Below, one piece after another: positions 17,809-28,521 of a DNA stretch of 64,000 bases. Under the pieces are notes generated by a model. The model saw nothing but the letters and a program-made list of their open reading frames with translations, was not told the origin of the DNA and did not search any database. The DNA comes from Actinobacillus sp. (lineage in GTDB: Bacteria; Pseudomonadota; Gammaproteobacteria; Enterobacterales; Pasteurellaceae), in NCBI GenBank assembly GCA_020026075.1, contig JAHHQZ010000004.1, positions 1 through 64,000 of the forward strand. Reading direction: 5' to 3'. Position numbers and translations under genes: made by a program. Numbering within the stretch: position 1 is the first letter of the stretch; every line of letters starts with the position of its first letter.

Positions 17809-19866
17809 TTAGTTCAAACTTTCTGCTTTTAATTTGGCAATGCGCGTGTCGCCCACTACCCAGTCAAAAAATAAAATGATCGCCATCATTACCACAATCA
17901 AAATGGAGCCATACGCGATGGCTACGCCGTATTCGCCGTCTTCCACGCGATTCAAAATATAGGCGGTTGCCACACGTGTATCGGCGGTTACCAAGAAAAT
18001 AATCGCACTGACGGTGGTCATCGCACGTACAAAGCTGGTTACCAAAGCAGATAATAAGGCAGGTTTTAGTAACGGCAACACGATGTGCCATAAGGTTTTG
18101 AACGAACTACCTTTGAGCGACAACGAGGCCTCGTCTAAGGTTTTATCCAACTGCCCTAAGCCTGCGATAGCGGCTCGCATTCCCACTGGCATATTACGCA
18201 TTATCATTGACAAAACCACGATAATGCCTGTGCCAGTTAAATAAATCGGCGCATCATTAAAGGCAAGAATGTAAGAAACCCCAGCCACCGTACCCGGAAC
18301 GGCGAAACATAATAACGTTAAAAATTCCAGCGTTTTCTTTCCTTTAAATTCTCGGCGCACCAAAATATAAGCGATGAGCAAACCGAAAATGGCGGTGATC
18401 GGTGCTGCTGTTAAGGCGAAAATCACGGTGTGAATTAAAGACGGCCACGCTCCATCGGAGAAACCTTGTCCAAAGAGCGTAATGTAATGTTTGAGCGTTA
18501 AGGTGTAGTTCACGCCCCAGTTTTCGGTAAAGCTACCGTAGAAAATACTGCCGTACAGCACGGTATTAAACAGCACCCAAGCCACTAAGAAGAACACGAT
18601 GATCCACTTCATTGACACAGGCAAATCCTGCACGTCGCCACGATAGGCTTTGCCTGATACGGTAACGTAAGAGCGGTTGCCGATCCATACGTATTGAATA
18701 ATGAAAATACCGAGCGAGAACACCAACAACAGCGTTCCTAATGTGCTGGCGGAGGCGTAGTCCAGTTGCGAGCCTGCAATGTAGAAATAAATTTGCGAGG
18801 CGATCACGTCAAAACTTCCGCCAAGTACGAGTGGCGTACTGAAATTCGCCAACGACTGCACCACGACCACAAGGAAGGAATTAGCCAACGCTGGTTTAAG
18901 TAGCGGGAAAATAATATTAAAAAAGGTTTGATAACGGTTAGCACGCAAGGTGTAAGAGGCTTCTTCAATGGACGGATGAATCGACTTCAATGCCCCTTCC
19001 AAAATCATAAACGACATTGGGGTCATTGACAGGGTGTCGGCAATCACAATCCCTGTATAGCCATACAGCCAGTTACTGTTAAAGCCCAAATAATCCACTA
19101 AAAATTGCGTAACATAGCCTGAACGCCCAAGCATTAAAGTTACCCCAAGTGCGACCACAAAAGGTGGCGTAACGATTGGCAAAATGGAAAAAATACGCCC
19201 AATAAAACGGGTTTTCTGGGCGATCCTTGTGGTGTAAAGGGCAAACATTAAGCCAAAAAATGTACACAACACCCCAACCGTCGTAGAAACGGCGAGCGAG
19301 TTTAGAATAATTTTTACCACATATTGCTGGCTTAATATGTGCAAGGCTTGTGTCGGTACGAACTGACTGCCGTCATAAAACATCGACACAAAAATCGCCA
19401 ACGTCGGATACACAATGAAGAAAAACACGATCAAAATAATGCTTAATAATGCGGCGATAACAAACTTATCTGCCTGCATAAACTTCATTTTGGCTAGGCT
19501 GTTGGTGGTGGTCGCAATTAGGGCGACTATCATCACAAACACCGCATAACCTAAGCTAAATTTTGCGTAAATGGCGGATAAAAAAATAAATAAAAATATT
19601 CCGACGCTGATAAAAAAGCCCGCACGACCTTGTAATGGTGCGGGGCGATTTTTCAATAATCCATCAGCGATTGGGAATAACGCAAACAATACGACCCAAA
19701 TCCAGCTTAAATTCAAGGAATCCCAGCCCATTGCGGCTAAAATTTCCTCTGGCATTGAGTCGGTAAAACCGTAGTACAGCGCCATTGACGGCAGGCAGAT
19801 AAAGCCCAGCAATGCAATGACAGCCCATACGGTGTTGGAATTAAAAAGAGATAACGGTTTCTTCAT
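17809..19866 (-). CDS. afuB: Double-domain ABC permease AfuB
   Basis: The protein of about 685 residues, starting at [16 protein letters not shown], contains two BPD-type permease domains. Each carries an EAA-like loop ([25 protein letters not shown] and [25 protein letters not shown], given here only for position), and the length matches Actinobacillus AfuB rather than the shorter FbpB. Its start is preceded by the collapsed afuA copy. It forms the channel for ferric iron or sugar phosphate uptake with AfuC and an AfuA binding protein. Confidence 0.88.
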   Translation of the reverse strand: MKKPLSLFNSNTVWAVIALLGFICLPSMALYYGFTDSMPEEILAAMGWDSLNLSWIWVVLFALFPIADGLLKNRPAPLQGRAGFFISVGIFLFIFLSAIYAKFSLGYAVFVMIVALIATTTNSLAKMKFMQADKFVIAALLSIILIVFFFIVYPTLAIFVSMFYDGSQFVPTQALHILSQQYVVKIILNSLAVSTTVGVLCTFFGLMFALYTTRIAQKTRFIGRIFSILPIVTPPFVVALGVTLMLGRSGYVTQFLVDYLGFNSNWLYGYTGIVIADTLSMTPMSFMILEGALKSIHPSIEEASYTLRANRYQTFFNIIFPLLKPALANSFLVVVVQSLANFSTPLVLGGSFDVIASQIYFYIAGSQLDYASASTLGTLLLVFSLGIFIIQYVWIGNRSYVTVSGKAYRGDVQDLPVSMKWIIVFFLVAWVLFNTVLYGSIFYGSFTENWGVNYTLTLKHYITLFGQGFSDGAWPSLIHTVIFALTAAPITAIFGLLIAYILVRREFKGKKTLEFLTLLCFAVPGTVAGVSYILAFNDAPIYLTGTGIIVVLSMIMRNMPVGMRAAIAGLGQLDKTLDEASLSLKGSSFKTLWHIVLPLLKPALLSALVTSFVRAMTTVSAIIFLVTADTRVATAYILNRVEDGEYGVAIAYGSILIVVMMAIILFFDWVVGDTRIAKLKAESLN

Positions 19867-19898
19867 ACTTACTCCGTCCGTTATGAAATTACAAAAAG

Positions 19899-19970
19899 TT
19901 ATTGTGCCATTTTGACATCGTGAACCCATTTATCGATTAAATGCTTACGCACGGCTTTTTCCTTAGCTCA
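19899..19970 (-). pseudogene. C-terminal remnant of a third afuA-like gene
   Basis: The bottom strand reads KEKAVRKHLIDKWVHDVKM, then AQ and a stop, homologous to the ends of the two upstream binding proteins (compare RLINKWLQDVKMKVNQ). Only about 22 codons remain. A short ATG frame upstream (from 19994) is out of frame with it. It sits exactly where afuA lies in Actinobacillus, directly before afuB, so a third binding-protein gene has been deleted here. Confidence 0.7.
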
Positions 19971-20021
19971 ATGTCAGCTTTTACTTGTTTCATTACTTAC
20001 TCCCTTTATTGGTTTACTGTA

Positions 20022-21050
20022 CTACTGCCCTTTCACCTCTGTACGCCACTGTTCAATGATGGCGTTACGCTTGGCTTTGTCGCCGTAGGTGCGGAAGTCA
20101 TAGTCGATGAGTTTTACGTGGTTTGGATTCACCGCATAGGGTGAGGATTGTGCATTTTGATTGGTTAGAATGTGATGAGATTTGCCTTTTCGCCAAGAAA
20201 GCTCTTGCGCCTCTTTGGATAATGCCCAGTCAATGAACAATTTTGCGTTGTTCTCATTGCGTGCGTGATTGACTAAGGCTAAGCCAAACAAGCTGTAACC
20301 TGTGCCTTCGCAAGGGGTGATAATTTCCACTGGTGCGCCTTTTTCCTGCTCTGTGGTGTAATTTTGCAAAAAGCCAATACCGACTGCCACTTCCCCAGCC
20401 GCCACTTTACGGCCTGGTGCAACGCCTGATTTTGAGTAATGCAAAATATTTTTATCCAACGCTTTCATATAATCGAATGCGTTTTTCTCGCCCCAAAGCT
20501 GGACGAAAGTTGCCATTGCGGTATACGCCGTGCCTGAACTTCTTGGATCGGAAGTGATGATTTCTTGCTTAAATTCTGGACGAATTAGATCTTTCCAACA
20601 TTTTGGCATAGGCAAGCCAAGCTGTTTTAAACGTGCGGTATTCACGCCAATCCCCAGCACACCCATTAAAATCACCGAACTTTTATCACCATTTTTCGCA
20701 ATAATTTGCTGAAATTCCGGCCTAAGCTCTGCCAACACAGGCGAATGATACGGTTTCAGCAACCCCATTTCCGCTGCTTGTAAGTGGGTATCAAAAGTGC
20801 CGCCATACCAAACATCCGCCTGAGGATTGCCTTTTTCCGCCAGCAATTTTGCCAACGTTGAACCTGAACTGGTACGCACAAACTTTGCATCCACGTGATA
20901 CGCTTTCGCAAAAGTTTTTACTTCCTGCTCGCACATTTCATTCGAGGCACTGCAATATACGGTCAAACGCCCATCAGCGAAGGTTGTTGGTGCGTAACTT
21001 AACGCCAAAAGACTGACCGCTCCAATGAATAACCCACTTACTTTTATCAT
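20022..21050 (-). CDS. afuA: AfuA-like periplasmic binding protein (copy nearer the permease)
   Basis: A 342-residue solute-binding protein with a signal peptide (cleavage likely after TTFA) and the family opening GRLTVYCSASNEMCEQ. PQADVWYGGT, DPRSSGTAYTAMATF and CEGTGYSLFG match AfuA/FbpA-type proteins. It is about half identical by eye to the next copy, a tandem paralogue. It delivers ferric iron or, as in Actinobacillus AfuA, sugar phosphates to AfuBC. A GGCCGGAAT motif lies inside the gene (20700-20724). Confidence 0.85.
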   Translation of the reverse strand: MIKVSGLFIGAVSLLALSYAPTTFADGRLTVYCSASNEMCEQEVKTFAKAYHVDAKFVRTSSGSTLAKLLAEKGNPQADVWYGGTFDTHLQAAEMGLLKPYHSPVLAELRPEFQQIIAKNGDKSSVILMGVLGIGVNTARLKQLGLPMPKCWKDLIRPEFKQEIITSDPRSSGTAYTAMATFVQLWGEKNAFDYMKALDKNILHYSKSGVAPGRKVAAGEVAVGIGFLQNYTTEQEKGAPVEIITPCEGTGYSLFGLALVNHARNENNAKLFIDWALSKEAQELSWRKGKSHHILTNQNAQSSPYAVNPNHVKLIDYDFRTYGDKAKRNAIIEQWRTEVKGQ

Positions 21051-21059
21051 CGTCTATCC

Positions 21060-22103
21060 TTATTGATTGACTTTCATTTTTACATCTTGCAACCACTTGT
21101 TAATCAGGCGTTTACGTTCATCGGCAGAACCGTATTTCTCAAAATTGTAATTGATCAATTTCAAGGTTTTCGGATCAAACGCTGCTGGAGATTGCTCAGC
21201 CGTGGTATTCGTTAAGGTTTGGAACGAGTTGCCTGCTTTCCACGCTAACTCTTGCCCTTCTTTTGATAACACAAAGTCCACAAAGTGTTTTGCGTTATCT
21301 AAATTTCTTGCCCCTTTCAAAATACTCACCCCGCCGAGTTCATAACCTGTGCCTTCGCAAGGTACGATCAACTCCACTGGCGCGCCTTTTTGCTTTTGCA
21401 ACGCATAATCGTGCAAAAATCCAATACCAATAGCAGTTTCACCCCGTGCAGCGTTGCGTGATGGTGTGATGCCTGACTTCGTGTACTGGGAAATATTTTT
21501 ATCCAGCGCCTCTAAATAGTTAAAGGCTTTTTGCTCGCCCCACAGTTGCACGAAAGTCGCTAACGCCGTGTATGCCGTGCCTGAACTTTGCGGATCCGCC
21601 ATTTGAATTTCATCTTTCAACTTAGGATCAAGCAAATCTTTCCAGCATTTTGGCACCTGCGTAATACCAAGTTGTTTCAAACGCTCTGTATTCACGCCAA
21701 AGCCCAAAATTCCCATATAAACGGCTGAACTCAAATGCCCTTTCACTTTGGCAGGGTCTTGAAAACGTTCCACAATTTCAGGAATGTGCTTAGATTTATA
21801 CGGCTGTAACAACCCCAACTCGCCCGCTTGCGATTGCGGATCCAGCGTACCGCCGTACCAAACATCTGCTTGCGGATTGCGTTTTTCCGCCTCGATTTTC
21901 GCAAAAGTAGAACCTGAACCGTTACGAATAAAAGACGTGTGCACGTTGTACTTTTGCGAAAATGCTTTCGCCTCAGCAGCACACATCTCATTGGTCGCCG
22001 AACAATAAATCACCAAACGTCCAGCGGCATTCGCCGTACTGGTCAGCAACACTGTGGCTAAGATGGTACTGCTCGCAATAATGGAAAGTTTAAAAGGTTT
22101 CAT
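21060..22103 (-). CDS. afuA: AfuA-like periplasmic binding protein (first gene of operon)
   Basis: About 347 residues from MKPFKLSIIASSTILATVLL, a Sec signal peptide ending at ANAAG; the longer frame upstream is ignored because the ATG at 22103 follows GGAGG-like sequence. It shares RLVIYCSATNEMCAAEAK, PQADVWYGGT, DPQSSGTAYTALATF and CEGTGYELGG with its neighbour nine bases downstream. Two intact paralogues feeding one permease suggest different substrates or affinities. The operon promoter should lie in 22104-22260. Confidence 0.85.
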   Translation of the reverse strand: MKPFKLSIIASSTILATVLLTSTANAAGRLVIYCSATNEMCAAEAKAFSQKYNVHTSFIRNGSGSTFAKIEAEKRNPQADVWYGGTLDPQSQAGELGLLQPYKSKHIPEIVERFQDPAKVKGHLSSAVYMGILGFGVNTERLKQLGITQVPKCWKDLLDPKLKDEIQMADPQSSGTAYTALATFVQLWGEQKAFNYLEALDKNISQYTKSGITPSRNAARGETAIGIGFLHDYALQKQKGAPVELIVPCEGTGYELGGVSILKGARNLDNAKHFVDFVLSKEGQELAWKAGNSFQTLTNTTAEQSPAAFDPKTLKLINYNFEKYGSADERKRLINKWLQDVKMKVNQ

Positions 22104-22258
22104 AGTTCCTCCAAAGTGGATAAAAATCCCGCATATCTTACGCAAACCATAAATAAAAACTGTGAGCCACATCACTTTTTTGCAGATTGATTAGTTTCTT
22201 CTATGTGTTTGTTCAATTTTAAAGCGATTATTTGATCTAACTGACAGCCGCCCTAGCG

Positions 22259-22302
22259 TAGGTCGGAATTTTCGCCAAAATTTTGTCAAAAATTCCGACC
22301 TG
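22259..22302. repeat. Inverted pair of the motif (GGTCGGAAT variant)
   Basis: TAGGTCGGAATTTTCG and its inverse around AAAATTTTG lie in the 339-base divergent gap between afuA and udk. Apart from promoters I see nothing else in that gap. Confidence 0.8.
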
Positions 22303-22442
22303 TGCATTTTTATAAAAATCCAACAAAAAGACTGAATTTTTTCAAAATAACCATAACGTTTTTAGCCAAATTTCTTTATAATTCCCCAAATTTTTTGCGT
22401 GCGAAATTGCCACGCCAACCCCACTTAACTAAAGGAAATACT

Positions 22443-23084
22443 ATGTCTGATCAATCCTGCATCATCATTGCCATTGCTGGCGCTTCTGCCTCTGGTAAAA
22501 GTTTATTCGCTTCCACTATTCTTAAAGAATTGCAAGAAAAATTCGGTACGGACGATATCGGTATCATTGCAGAAGACAACTACTACAAAGATCAAAGCCA
22601 TTTGCCAATGGAAGAACGGGTGAAAACAAACTACGACCACCCGAATGCGATGGATCGTGATTTGCTCAACCAACAGTTGCAGGATTTAAAAGCAGGCAAA
22701 GCGGTGGATATTCCAGTTTACAGCTACACGGAACATACCCGTACAACGGAACGCATTCGTTTTGAACCGAAAAAAATCATTATTTTGGAAGGGATTTTGC
22801 TCTTAACGGATGAACGCATTCGCAAGGCAGCGAACATTTCCGTGTTCGTGGATACGCCGTTGGATATTTGCTTTATTCGCCGTTTACAGCGTGATATGAA
22901 AGAACGTGGCCGTTCAATGGAATCCGTTGTTGAACAATACCACGCTACCGTGCGCCCAATGTTCTTACAATTTATTGACCCATCTAAACGCTATGCGGAT
23001 ATTATCGTGCCACGTGGTGGCAAAAACCGCATTGCGATCAATATGTTAAAAGCGCAAATTCTTCATTTACTGCATAAAAAATAA
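22443..23084 (+). CDS. udk: Uridine kinase
   Basis: 213 residues from [20 protein letters not shown], the same length as E. coli Udk; a longer in-frame extension upstream is rejected because ATG 22443 follows AAAGGAAA. It shows the P-loop GASASGKS (near residue 13), the uridine-binding [15 protein letters not shown] (near 42) and NYDHPNA. It phosphorylates uridine and cytidine in pyrimidine salvage. dcd follows after 8 bases, so the two are co-transcribed. Confidence 0.95.
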   Translation: MSDQSCIIIAIAGASASGKSLFASTILKELQEKFGTDDIGIIAEDNYYKDQSHLPMEERVKTNYDHPNAMDRDLLNQQLQDLKAGKAVDIPVYSYTEHTRTTERIRFEPKKIIILEGILLLTDERIRKAANISVFVDTPLDICFIRRLQRDMKERGRSMESVVEQYHATVRPMFLQFIDPSKRYADIIVPRGGKNRIAINMLKAQILHLLHKK

Positions 23085-23092
23085 GGTGTCTT

Positions 23093-23674
23093 ATGCGACT
23101 GTGCGACCTTGATATTGAGCGTTATTTAGACGATGGCTTGATTGCACTCACGCCACGCCCTGCCAACAGTGAAATTAACGGTGCGACCGTTGACGTGCGT
23201 TTGGGCAATTCCTTTCGTGTGTTCAAAGAATACGCCAAACCCTACATTGATTTAAGCGGCCCACGGGAAACGGTGCAAGCCCAGCTCGATGCCGTAATGA
23301 GCGATGAAATTTTAATCGAAGATGGCGAGGCCTTTTTCCTGCATCCAGGGGATCTCGCCCTTGCCACCACCTACGAAACCGTTACCCTGCCAGATAACAT
23401 CATCGGCTGGCTAGACGGCCGCTCATCGCTGGCACGCTTAGGCTTAATGGTTCACGTAACCGCACACCGTATCGACCCAGGTTGGCACGGTAAAATCGTG
23501 TTGGAATTTTTCAACTCTGGCAAACTGCCACTGGCCTTACGCCCGAAAATGACCATCGGCGCATTGAGTTTTGAAGTGCTAAGCGGTAGTGCCGCTCGTC
23601 CTTACAACGCACGCCACAACGCTAAATACAAAAACCAACAAAACGCCATCGCCAGCCGTATCAACCAAGATTAA
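23093..23674 (+). CDS. dcd: dCTP deaminase
   Basis: The 193-residue protein is full length, with the trimeric dUTPase-fold signature [14 protein letters not shown] (near residue 104) and the catalytic glutamate region [13 protein letters not shown] (near 135). It deaminates dCTP to dUTP for thymidylate synthesis. Its pairing with udk is common in gammaproteobacteria. A stem-loop terminator follows. Confidence 0.95.
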   Translation: MRLCDLDIERYLDDGLIALTPRPANSEINGATVDVRLGNSFRVFKEYAKPYIDLSGPRETVQAQLDAVMSDEILIEDGEAFFLHPGDLALATTYETVTLPDNIIGWLDGRSSLARLGLMVHVTAHRIDPGWHGKIVLEFFNSGKLPLALRPKMTIGALSFEVLSGSAARPYNARHNAKYKNQQNAIASRINQD

Positions 23675-23682
23675 CAAAAAAC

Positions 23683-23726
23683 AACGCTGGAATATTTAAC
23701 AAAATTTTGTGAAATATTTCAGTGTT
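23683..23726. repeat. Inverted pair of the motif (CTGGAAT variant)
   Basis: AACGCTGGAATATTT and a degenerate inverse (AAATATTTCAGTGTT) around AAAATTTTG follow dcd. Confidence 0.75.
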
Positions 23727-23741
23727 AGGGGTGTTAAGTAT

Positions 23742-23766
23742 AAAAGCCACTTAATCGTGGCTTTTT
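23742..23766 (+). terminator. Terminator after udk-dcd
   Basis: AAAGCCAC and GTGGCTTTTT form a stem with a six-base loop, followed by T residues. Confidence 0.8.
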
Positions 23767-23844
23767 GTTAATTATTTTTTCCACTGGGTAATGTAAAGTA
23801 AAGCCCACAAGGAAAGAATAAACAAAATGAAAGGCGAAAAAAGG

Positions 23845-23890
23845 CAAGGCCGGAATTTTCGTCAAAATTTTGCAAAAAATTCCGGCCTTG
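23845..23890. repeat. Inverted pair of the GGCCGGAAT motif
   Basis: CAAGGCCGGAATTTTCG and its inverse form a perfect-ended palindrome just downstream of rlmM, in terminator position. Confidence 0.85.
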
Positions 23891-23920
23891 CTAATCAGTG
23901 TGTAAAAAAACGGCGGCGGT

Positions 23921-25024
23921 TTAGTACACTCGCATGTAAACCGTGATTTCTTCACGGTCGTGGTAAAGCTGTTTGGCTTGAATTTGGTAACGCAAGCCTG
24001 CGTCTTTTAGCTGGGTTTGTAGGTTTTCTAGGCATTGTTGCACTTCGGCGTAGCGTTTTTTCATTGGTAATTTTAAGTTGAAAATCGCCTGTTGCGTCCA
24101 ACCGTTGGTAAACCATTTGGCGATGAGCTGGGTGATTCGGCTCGGTTTTTCTACCATATCGCACACCAACCACTGCACTTGCTTGCCTTTAGGCGGCTGG
24201 AATTTGAAACCATCTTCCGAGCAATGCTCAATGCGACCAGTGTCGAACAGGCTCGTTGCCATTTTGCCGTGATCAACCGCATACACAAACACGCCACGCT
24301 TGATGAGCTGGTACGTCCAGCCACCAGGACAGGCACCGAGATCCACGCCCACTTGGCTGTCGTTAAAGCGTTGCTTTTCTTCTTGCTCGGTCATAAACGT
24401 GAGGATCGCCTCTTCTAATTTTAAGGTAGAACGGCTTGGGGCGAGTTTAGGTAATTGTAGGCGTAAAATGCCCATAAAATGGGGCGATTGCTTGCCAGCG
24501 TAGGCGTAGCCCACAAAGCAGGCGTTGTTGGCAGTGAACACCACGTGCAACATTAGGGCGTTGGCAGGCGGCGTGGGCTGTGGTTTTTCTGCCAATAAAT
24601 GGGCTTGACGCAAGGCTTGGCGTAAGGGGACGGTAAATTTTTTGCAAAAGGTTAAAAGGGATTTCGCCTCGTTGGTGTCGGCACTTTCCACGAGCAAGCC
24701 CTGACTTTTCGCCAAAGGCAAGCCTTGTTCTGCAAGCTGTTGGTAAACCTTAACGATGGGACTAATGCGATCGGCAAGGGGGAGATCCGTTAGGCTGGCA
24801 CTCACCACAATGAGCTGACGAGCAAAAATAAGCTGTTTAACCGCTACAGTGCGTGCAAATGTGTCAGCGCCCTCAGAAGTATAAAATTCAAACAGCACAT
24901 AGGCTTGGTTTTCTGTGGTTTTTGCGTAACCAAACAGCCCAAGCTCATTGGCTTTAGCGGTGATTTCAGCGGCGGTTTCTTTTTCAAAGCCTGCTCGGCA
25001 GAAAAGTAAGATTTGGTTATTCAT
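23921..25024 (-). CDS. rlmM: 23S rRNA 2'-O-ribose C2498 methyltransferase
   Basis: The 367-residue protein matches E. coli RlmM in length (366). It has an N-terminal THUMP-like domain and a Rossmann-like methyltransferase with the SAM site VDLGACPGGWTYQL (near residue 223), a D at DHGKMA and a catalytic K-D-K-E arrangement ending at KLPMKKRYAEV. It methylates C2498 of 23S rRNA before subunit assembly. It overlaps the end of gcvA by 8 bases. Confidence 0.93.
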   Translation of the reverse strand: MNNQILLFCRAGFEKETAAEITAKANELGLFGYAKTTENQAYVLFEFYTSEGADTFARTVAVKQLIFARQLIVVSASLTDLPLADRISPIVKVYQQLAEQGLPLAKSQGLLVESADTNEAKSLLTFCKKFTVPLRQALRQAHLLAEKPQPTPPANALMLHVVFTANNACFVGYAYAGKQSPHFMGILRLQLPKLAPSRSTLKLEEAILTFMTEQEEKQRFNDSQVGVDLGACPGGWTYQLIKRGVFVYAVDHGKMATSLFDTGRIEHCSEDGFKFQPPKGKQVQWLVCDMVEKPSRITQLIAKWFTNGWTQQAIFNLKLPMKKRYAEVQQCLENLQTQLKDAGLRYQIQAKQLYHDREEITVYMRVY

Positions 25025-25916
25025 TGGTTTCCTGTTTGATGGTGTCTAAAATCCATTGTTTGAATGCATTGATGGGGGCGTTGTTGCCTTTGTTTATTTG
25101 GCTGACGAGATAAAACGATTTGGGGTCACGTAAATTTTGCATTGGTAACACACGTTGCAGTCGGCCTGCGCTTAATTCTCGTTGCGCGAGAATTTCGTTA
25201 GCGAGTACCAAGCCTTGCCCGTGTGCAGCGGCTTGCAACGCCATTACGGTGTGGCTAAATAATGCGCCGTGCTGAATGTCTAAGCCGTCTAATTGCAAGA
25301 CATTCGCCATTGTTTGCCAGTTTTTGTGATCGTGAATGTGAATAAGGCTGTGCTGTTTGAGATCATCAGGCGTTAAAACTGGCTTGGCAGCGAGTACGTC
25401 TGGCGCACCTAAAATCACCAATTCACCACGCAACAGTTTTTCCACATCGTAATTGTCCCAATCGCCACTGCCGTAGTAAACGGCAACGTCAGTTTTATTG
25501 CTTTTGAAAAAACCTTCATCGTGATCCACGCCGTTTAGGCGCACCTCAATTTCAGGGAATGCACGGCGAAAACTGCTTAAATGTGGAACGAGCCATTGCA
25601 TTGCAAAGGTTTGCGGCACTTCAAGAGTTAAATGCTGTTCGGTATTTTGTTTGAGTATTTTTTTCGTTGCGTCCGTTAAATGGCTAAAAATTTTGGTAAT
25701 GTCCGCAAAATAGGCTTGCCCAATTTCCGTCAACGCCAATTTGCGGTTGTGGCGGTAAAACAGTTGCAAACCGAGAAATTCTTCAAGCAATTTGATTTGG
25801 TGGCTGATCGCCGCTTGGGTTACGCATAGCTCACCAGCAGCCTTAGTAAAGCTTAAATGGCGTGCAGAACACTCGAAGGCTTTGAGTGCGTTTAGCGGTG
25901 GCAAACGTTTATACAT
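25017..25916 (-). CDS. gcvA: LysR-type regulator GcvA
   Basis: 299 residues with an N-terminal LysR helix-turn-helix (RLPPLNALKAFECSARHLSF, then VTQAAISHQIKLLEEFLG) and a periplasmic-binding-like effector domain. The sequence follows E. coli GcvA closely, including SHTVMALQAAAHGQGLVLAN. GcvA activates the glycine-cleavage operon and the divergent small RNA gene gcvB, which is indeed found upstream here, strongly supporting the name. It is followed by rlmM in the same transcript. Confidence 0.92.
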   Translation of the reverse strand: MYKRLPPLNALKAFECSARHLSFTKAAGELCVTQAAISHQIKLLEEFLGLQLFYRHNRKLALTEIGQAYFADITKIFSHLTDATKKILKQNTEQHLTLEVPQTFAMQWLVPHLSSFRRAFPEIEVRLNGVDHDEGFFKSNKTDVAVYYGSGDWDNYDVEKLLRGELVILGAPDVLAAKPVLTPDDLKQHSLIHIHDHKNWQTMANVLQLDGLDIQHGALFSHTVMALQAAAHGQGLVLANEILAQRELSAGRLQRVLPMQNLRDPKSFYLVSQINKGNNAPINAFKQWILDTIKQETNE

Positions 25917-26030
25917 AAATACTCCTTAATTTGGAAGGATTGAGAAATGATTGCGAATGCAGTAGCACATTATAAGGGGCTTTAAAGAAATTTATGATTA
26001 GTTTTTTTCATCATTAGAATTAGTATTTAT

Positions 26031-26182
26031 TTATTGAGCCAATAACGACTTTTTCTTACAATTCGCCCCGTACTTTGTACAACTCCTGTACTTAGTATGA
26101 TGTTGTGTTTGCATATTGTTCGGGATTTCCCGATCTTTAATCCTAATTTTAGGTTATTCGGCCGCCTACGGGCGGTTTTTTT
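26031..26182 (+). ncRNA. gcvB: GcvB small regulatory RNA
   Basis: Divergent from gcvA as in E. coli and Pasteurella. It contains GATGTTGTGTTTGCAT (about 26099-26114), the G/U-rich R1 seed; the Pasteurella GcvB target site AACACAACAT is exactly complementary. A 5' part TTGAGCCAATAACGACTTT resembles the GcvB start, short hairpins follow (CGGGATTTCCCG, CCTAATTTTAGG), and a GCCGCCTACGGGCGG stem with seven T residues ends it. GcvB represses amino-acid and peptide transport mRNAs. The 5' end is approximate. Confidence 0.88.
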
Positions 26183-26241
26183 ATAGCTGTTTTATCGCTT
26201 TTTATAGTGTTTTACCGTATGCCAGTCGGCAATTTTATAAA

Positions 26242-26274
26242 AAAGAGAGTAAGCGAAATCGCTAACTCTCTTTT
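26242..26274. terminator. Terminator downstream of adk
   Basis: AAAGAGAGTTAGCGAT-type stem: the arms AAAGAGAGT and ACTCTCTTT (with GCGA/TCGC extension) form a long hairpin with T runs on either strand, between gcvB and the end of adk. Confidence 0.75.
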
Positions 26275-26287
26275 TGTACATTTAGGC

Positions 26288-26992
<705 letters not shown>

Positions 26993-27005
26993 TCAATAAG
27001 GGGAC

Positions 27006-28307
27006 TTAACTTTTTTTAATGGATTGGCTCGGTTTTTTCTCATTCCAAGGGGCAACCCAAAACAGGCATAGCATTCCCGGGACGGCTAAGAAGAAACATA
27101 ACCAAAAATAATGGTAATAGCCCAATTTTTCGATCAAAATTCCGGCCTGACTATTGATAGTCGCACGTGGCAACGCAGATAAACTGGTGAACAACGCAAG
27201 CTGAGTGGCGGTGTACATTGGGTTGGTTTCACGAGCGATAAACGCCACAAAAGCCGCAGTGCCAAGCCCCATACTCATATACTCCGCTGCCACCACGCCG
27301 CCTAATGCCCATAGGGCGAAGGTATCCACTTGTTCAAAACGCCCAAAATGCGCCAGCCACGTAAATCCTAAAATCGTCAAGATCTGTAACACGCCAAATA
27401 CCCACAAGGCACGGTTAATGCCGAGTTTAAGCATCCAAATACCGCCCAAAATGCTGGCGATAATCATCGACCATAGGGAGGCATTTTTCACCACCAGCGC
27501 AATATGCGTTGGCGTAAAGCCCATATCCAAATAGAACGGCGAAATCAGTGCAGTCGCCATACTGTCACCCAGTTTATAGAGAAAAATAAACGCCAAAATG
27601 CCCAATGCACTTAAAAGGCCTTTGCGTGTGAAAAACTCGTGAAACGGCTCCACTACGTTATCACGCAAGGTGCGGTTTGGTTGGAGTTCAACTTGCGGTT
27701 CTTGGCTTAACACCAGTGTTAGAAATAAACCAGGTAGCATAAATAAACTGGTGATCACAAACACCGTACTCCAAGCAAAATGATCTGCCAAAATCAACGA
27801 CAACGCACCTGGTACTAGCCCAGCGATACGGTAAGCGTTGACGTGTACGGAATTGCCTAAGCCTAATTCTTCATCGGATAAAATTTCACGGCGGAATGCG
27901 TCTAGCACAATATCTTGGCTAGCGGAAAAGAACGCCACCAGCGTTGCTAGCCCTGCGATGGTATAAAGCCCCACGTTGGTATTCGGATTAAGATAACCAA
28001 AGGCCATTAAGCCCACGAGTAGCAAAAGTTGTGTAATCAACATCCAGCCACGACGGCGACCCAAAAATGGCGGAATAAAACGATCCATAAAAGGCGACCA
28101 CAAAAATTTCCACGTGAAAGGCAAGGTAACCAGCGTGAAAAAGCCAATGGTTTTTAAATCAATATGCTCACTGCGTAGCCACACGGGCAATAAAGACACG
28201 AGAATGTACAAAGGCAACCCTGAACTAAACCCTGTGAATACGCAGATCAGCATATTACGGCTGAAAATTTGTTGAAAAAGCGACGTGTTCGATGTTGGTG
28301 TAGACAT
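27006..28307 (-). CDS. ampG: Muropeptide MFS permease AmpG
   Basis: The 433-residue protein has about 12 transmembrane helices. Its opening (FTGFSSGLPLYILVSLLPVWLRSE) and the LPFTWKFLWSPFMDR segment (near residue 60) are typical of AmpG, which imports anhydromuropeptides for cell-wall recycling. A GGCCGGAAT motif is embedded near its 3' end (27123-27150), encoding part of SQAGILIEKLGYY. The gene lies alone, 73 bases upstream of adk. Confidence 0.9.
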   Translation of the reverse strand: MSTPTSNTSLFQQIFSRNMLICVFTGFSSGLPLYILVSLLPVWLRSEHIDLKTIGFFTLVTLPFTWKFLWSPFMDRFIPPFLGRRRGWMLITQLLLLVGLMAFGYLNPNTNVGLYTIAGLATLVAFFSASQDIVLDAFRREILSDEELGLGNSVHVNAYRIAGLVPGALSLILADHFAWSTVFVITSLFMLPGLFLTLVLSQEPQVELQPNRTLRDNVVEPFHEFFTRKGLLSALGILAFIFLYKLGDSMATALISPFYLDMGFTPTHIALVVKNASLWSMIIASILGGIWMLKLGINRALWVFGVLQILTILGFTWLAHFGRFEQVDTFALWALGGVVAAEYMSMGLGTAAFVAFIARETNPMYTATQLALFTSLSALPRATINSQAGILIEKLGYYHYFWLCFFLAVPGMLCLFWVAPWNEKKPSQSIKKS

Positions 28308-28398
28308 AATAAGAAGAACGGTTTTGAAACAAGGGCATCAGTATAAATTTCTGCCATAAAAAATAAAGTAACAAATGCCTGCATTCAGGCAAATTTCC

Positions 28399-28426
28399 GT
28401 AGGCTGGAATATTTGAAGAAAATCTG
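28399..28426 (+). repeat. Single motif (GGCTGGAAT variant)
   Basis: CGTAGGCTGGAATATTTG lies in the divergent gap between ampG and the purine permease. No inverted partner is seen. Confidence 0.6.
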
Positions 28427-28521
28427 TACGTCTTATACAAATGAGGGCTTTTCATTACGAATGGTATCGTCTATCATTGCGGCTCATTTTTCCCTTCTCT
28501 CAACTCAAAAAGGACACCATT

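Noticed and set aside
28308..28521. Purine riboswitch or PurR site before the purine permease
   Set aside because: No recognisable purine aptamer core or PurR palindrome; only a single motif copy is seen.
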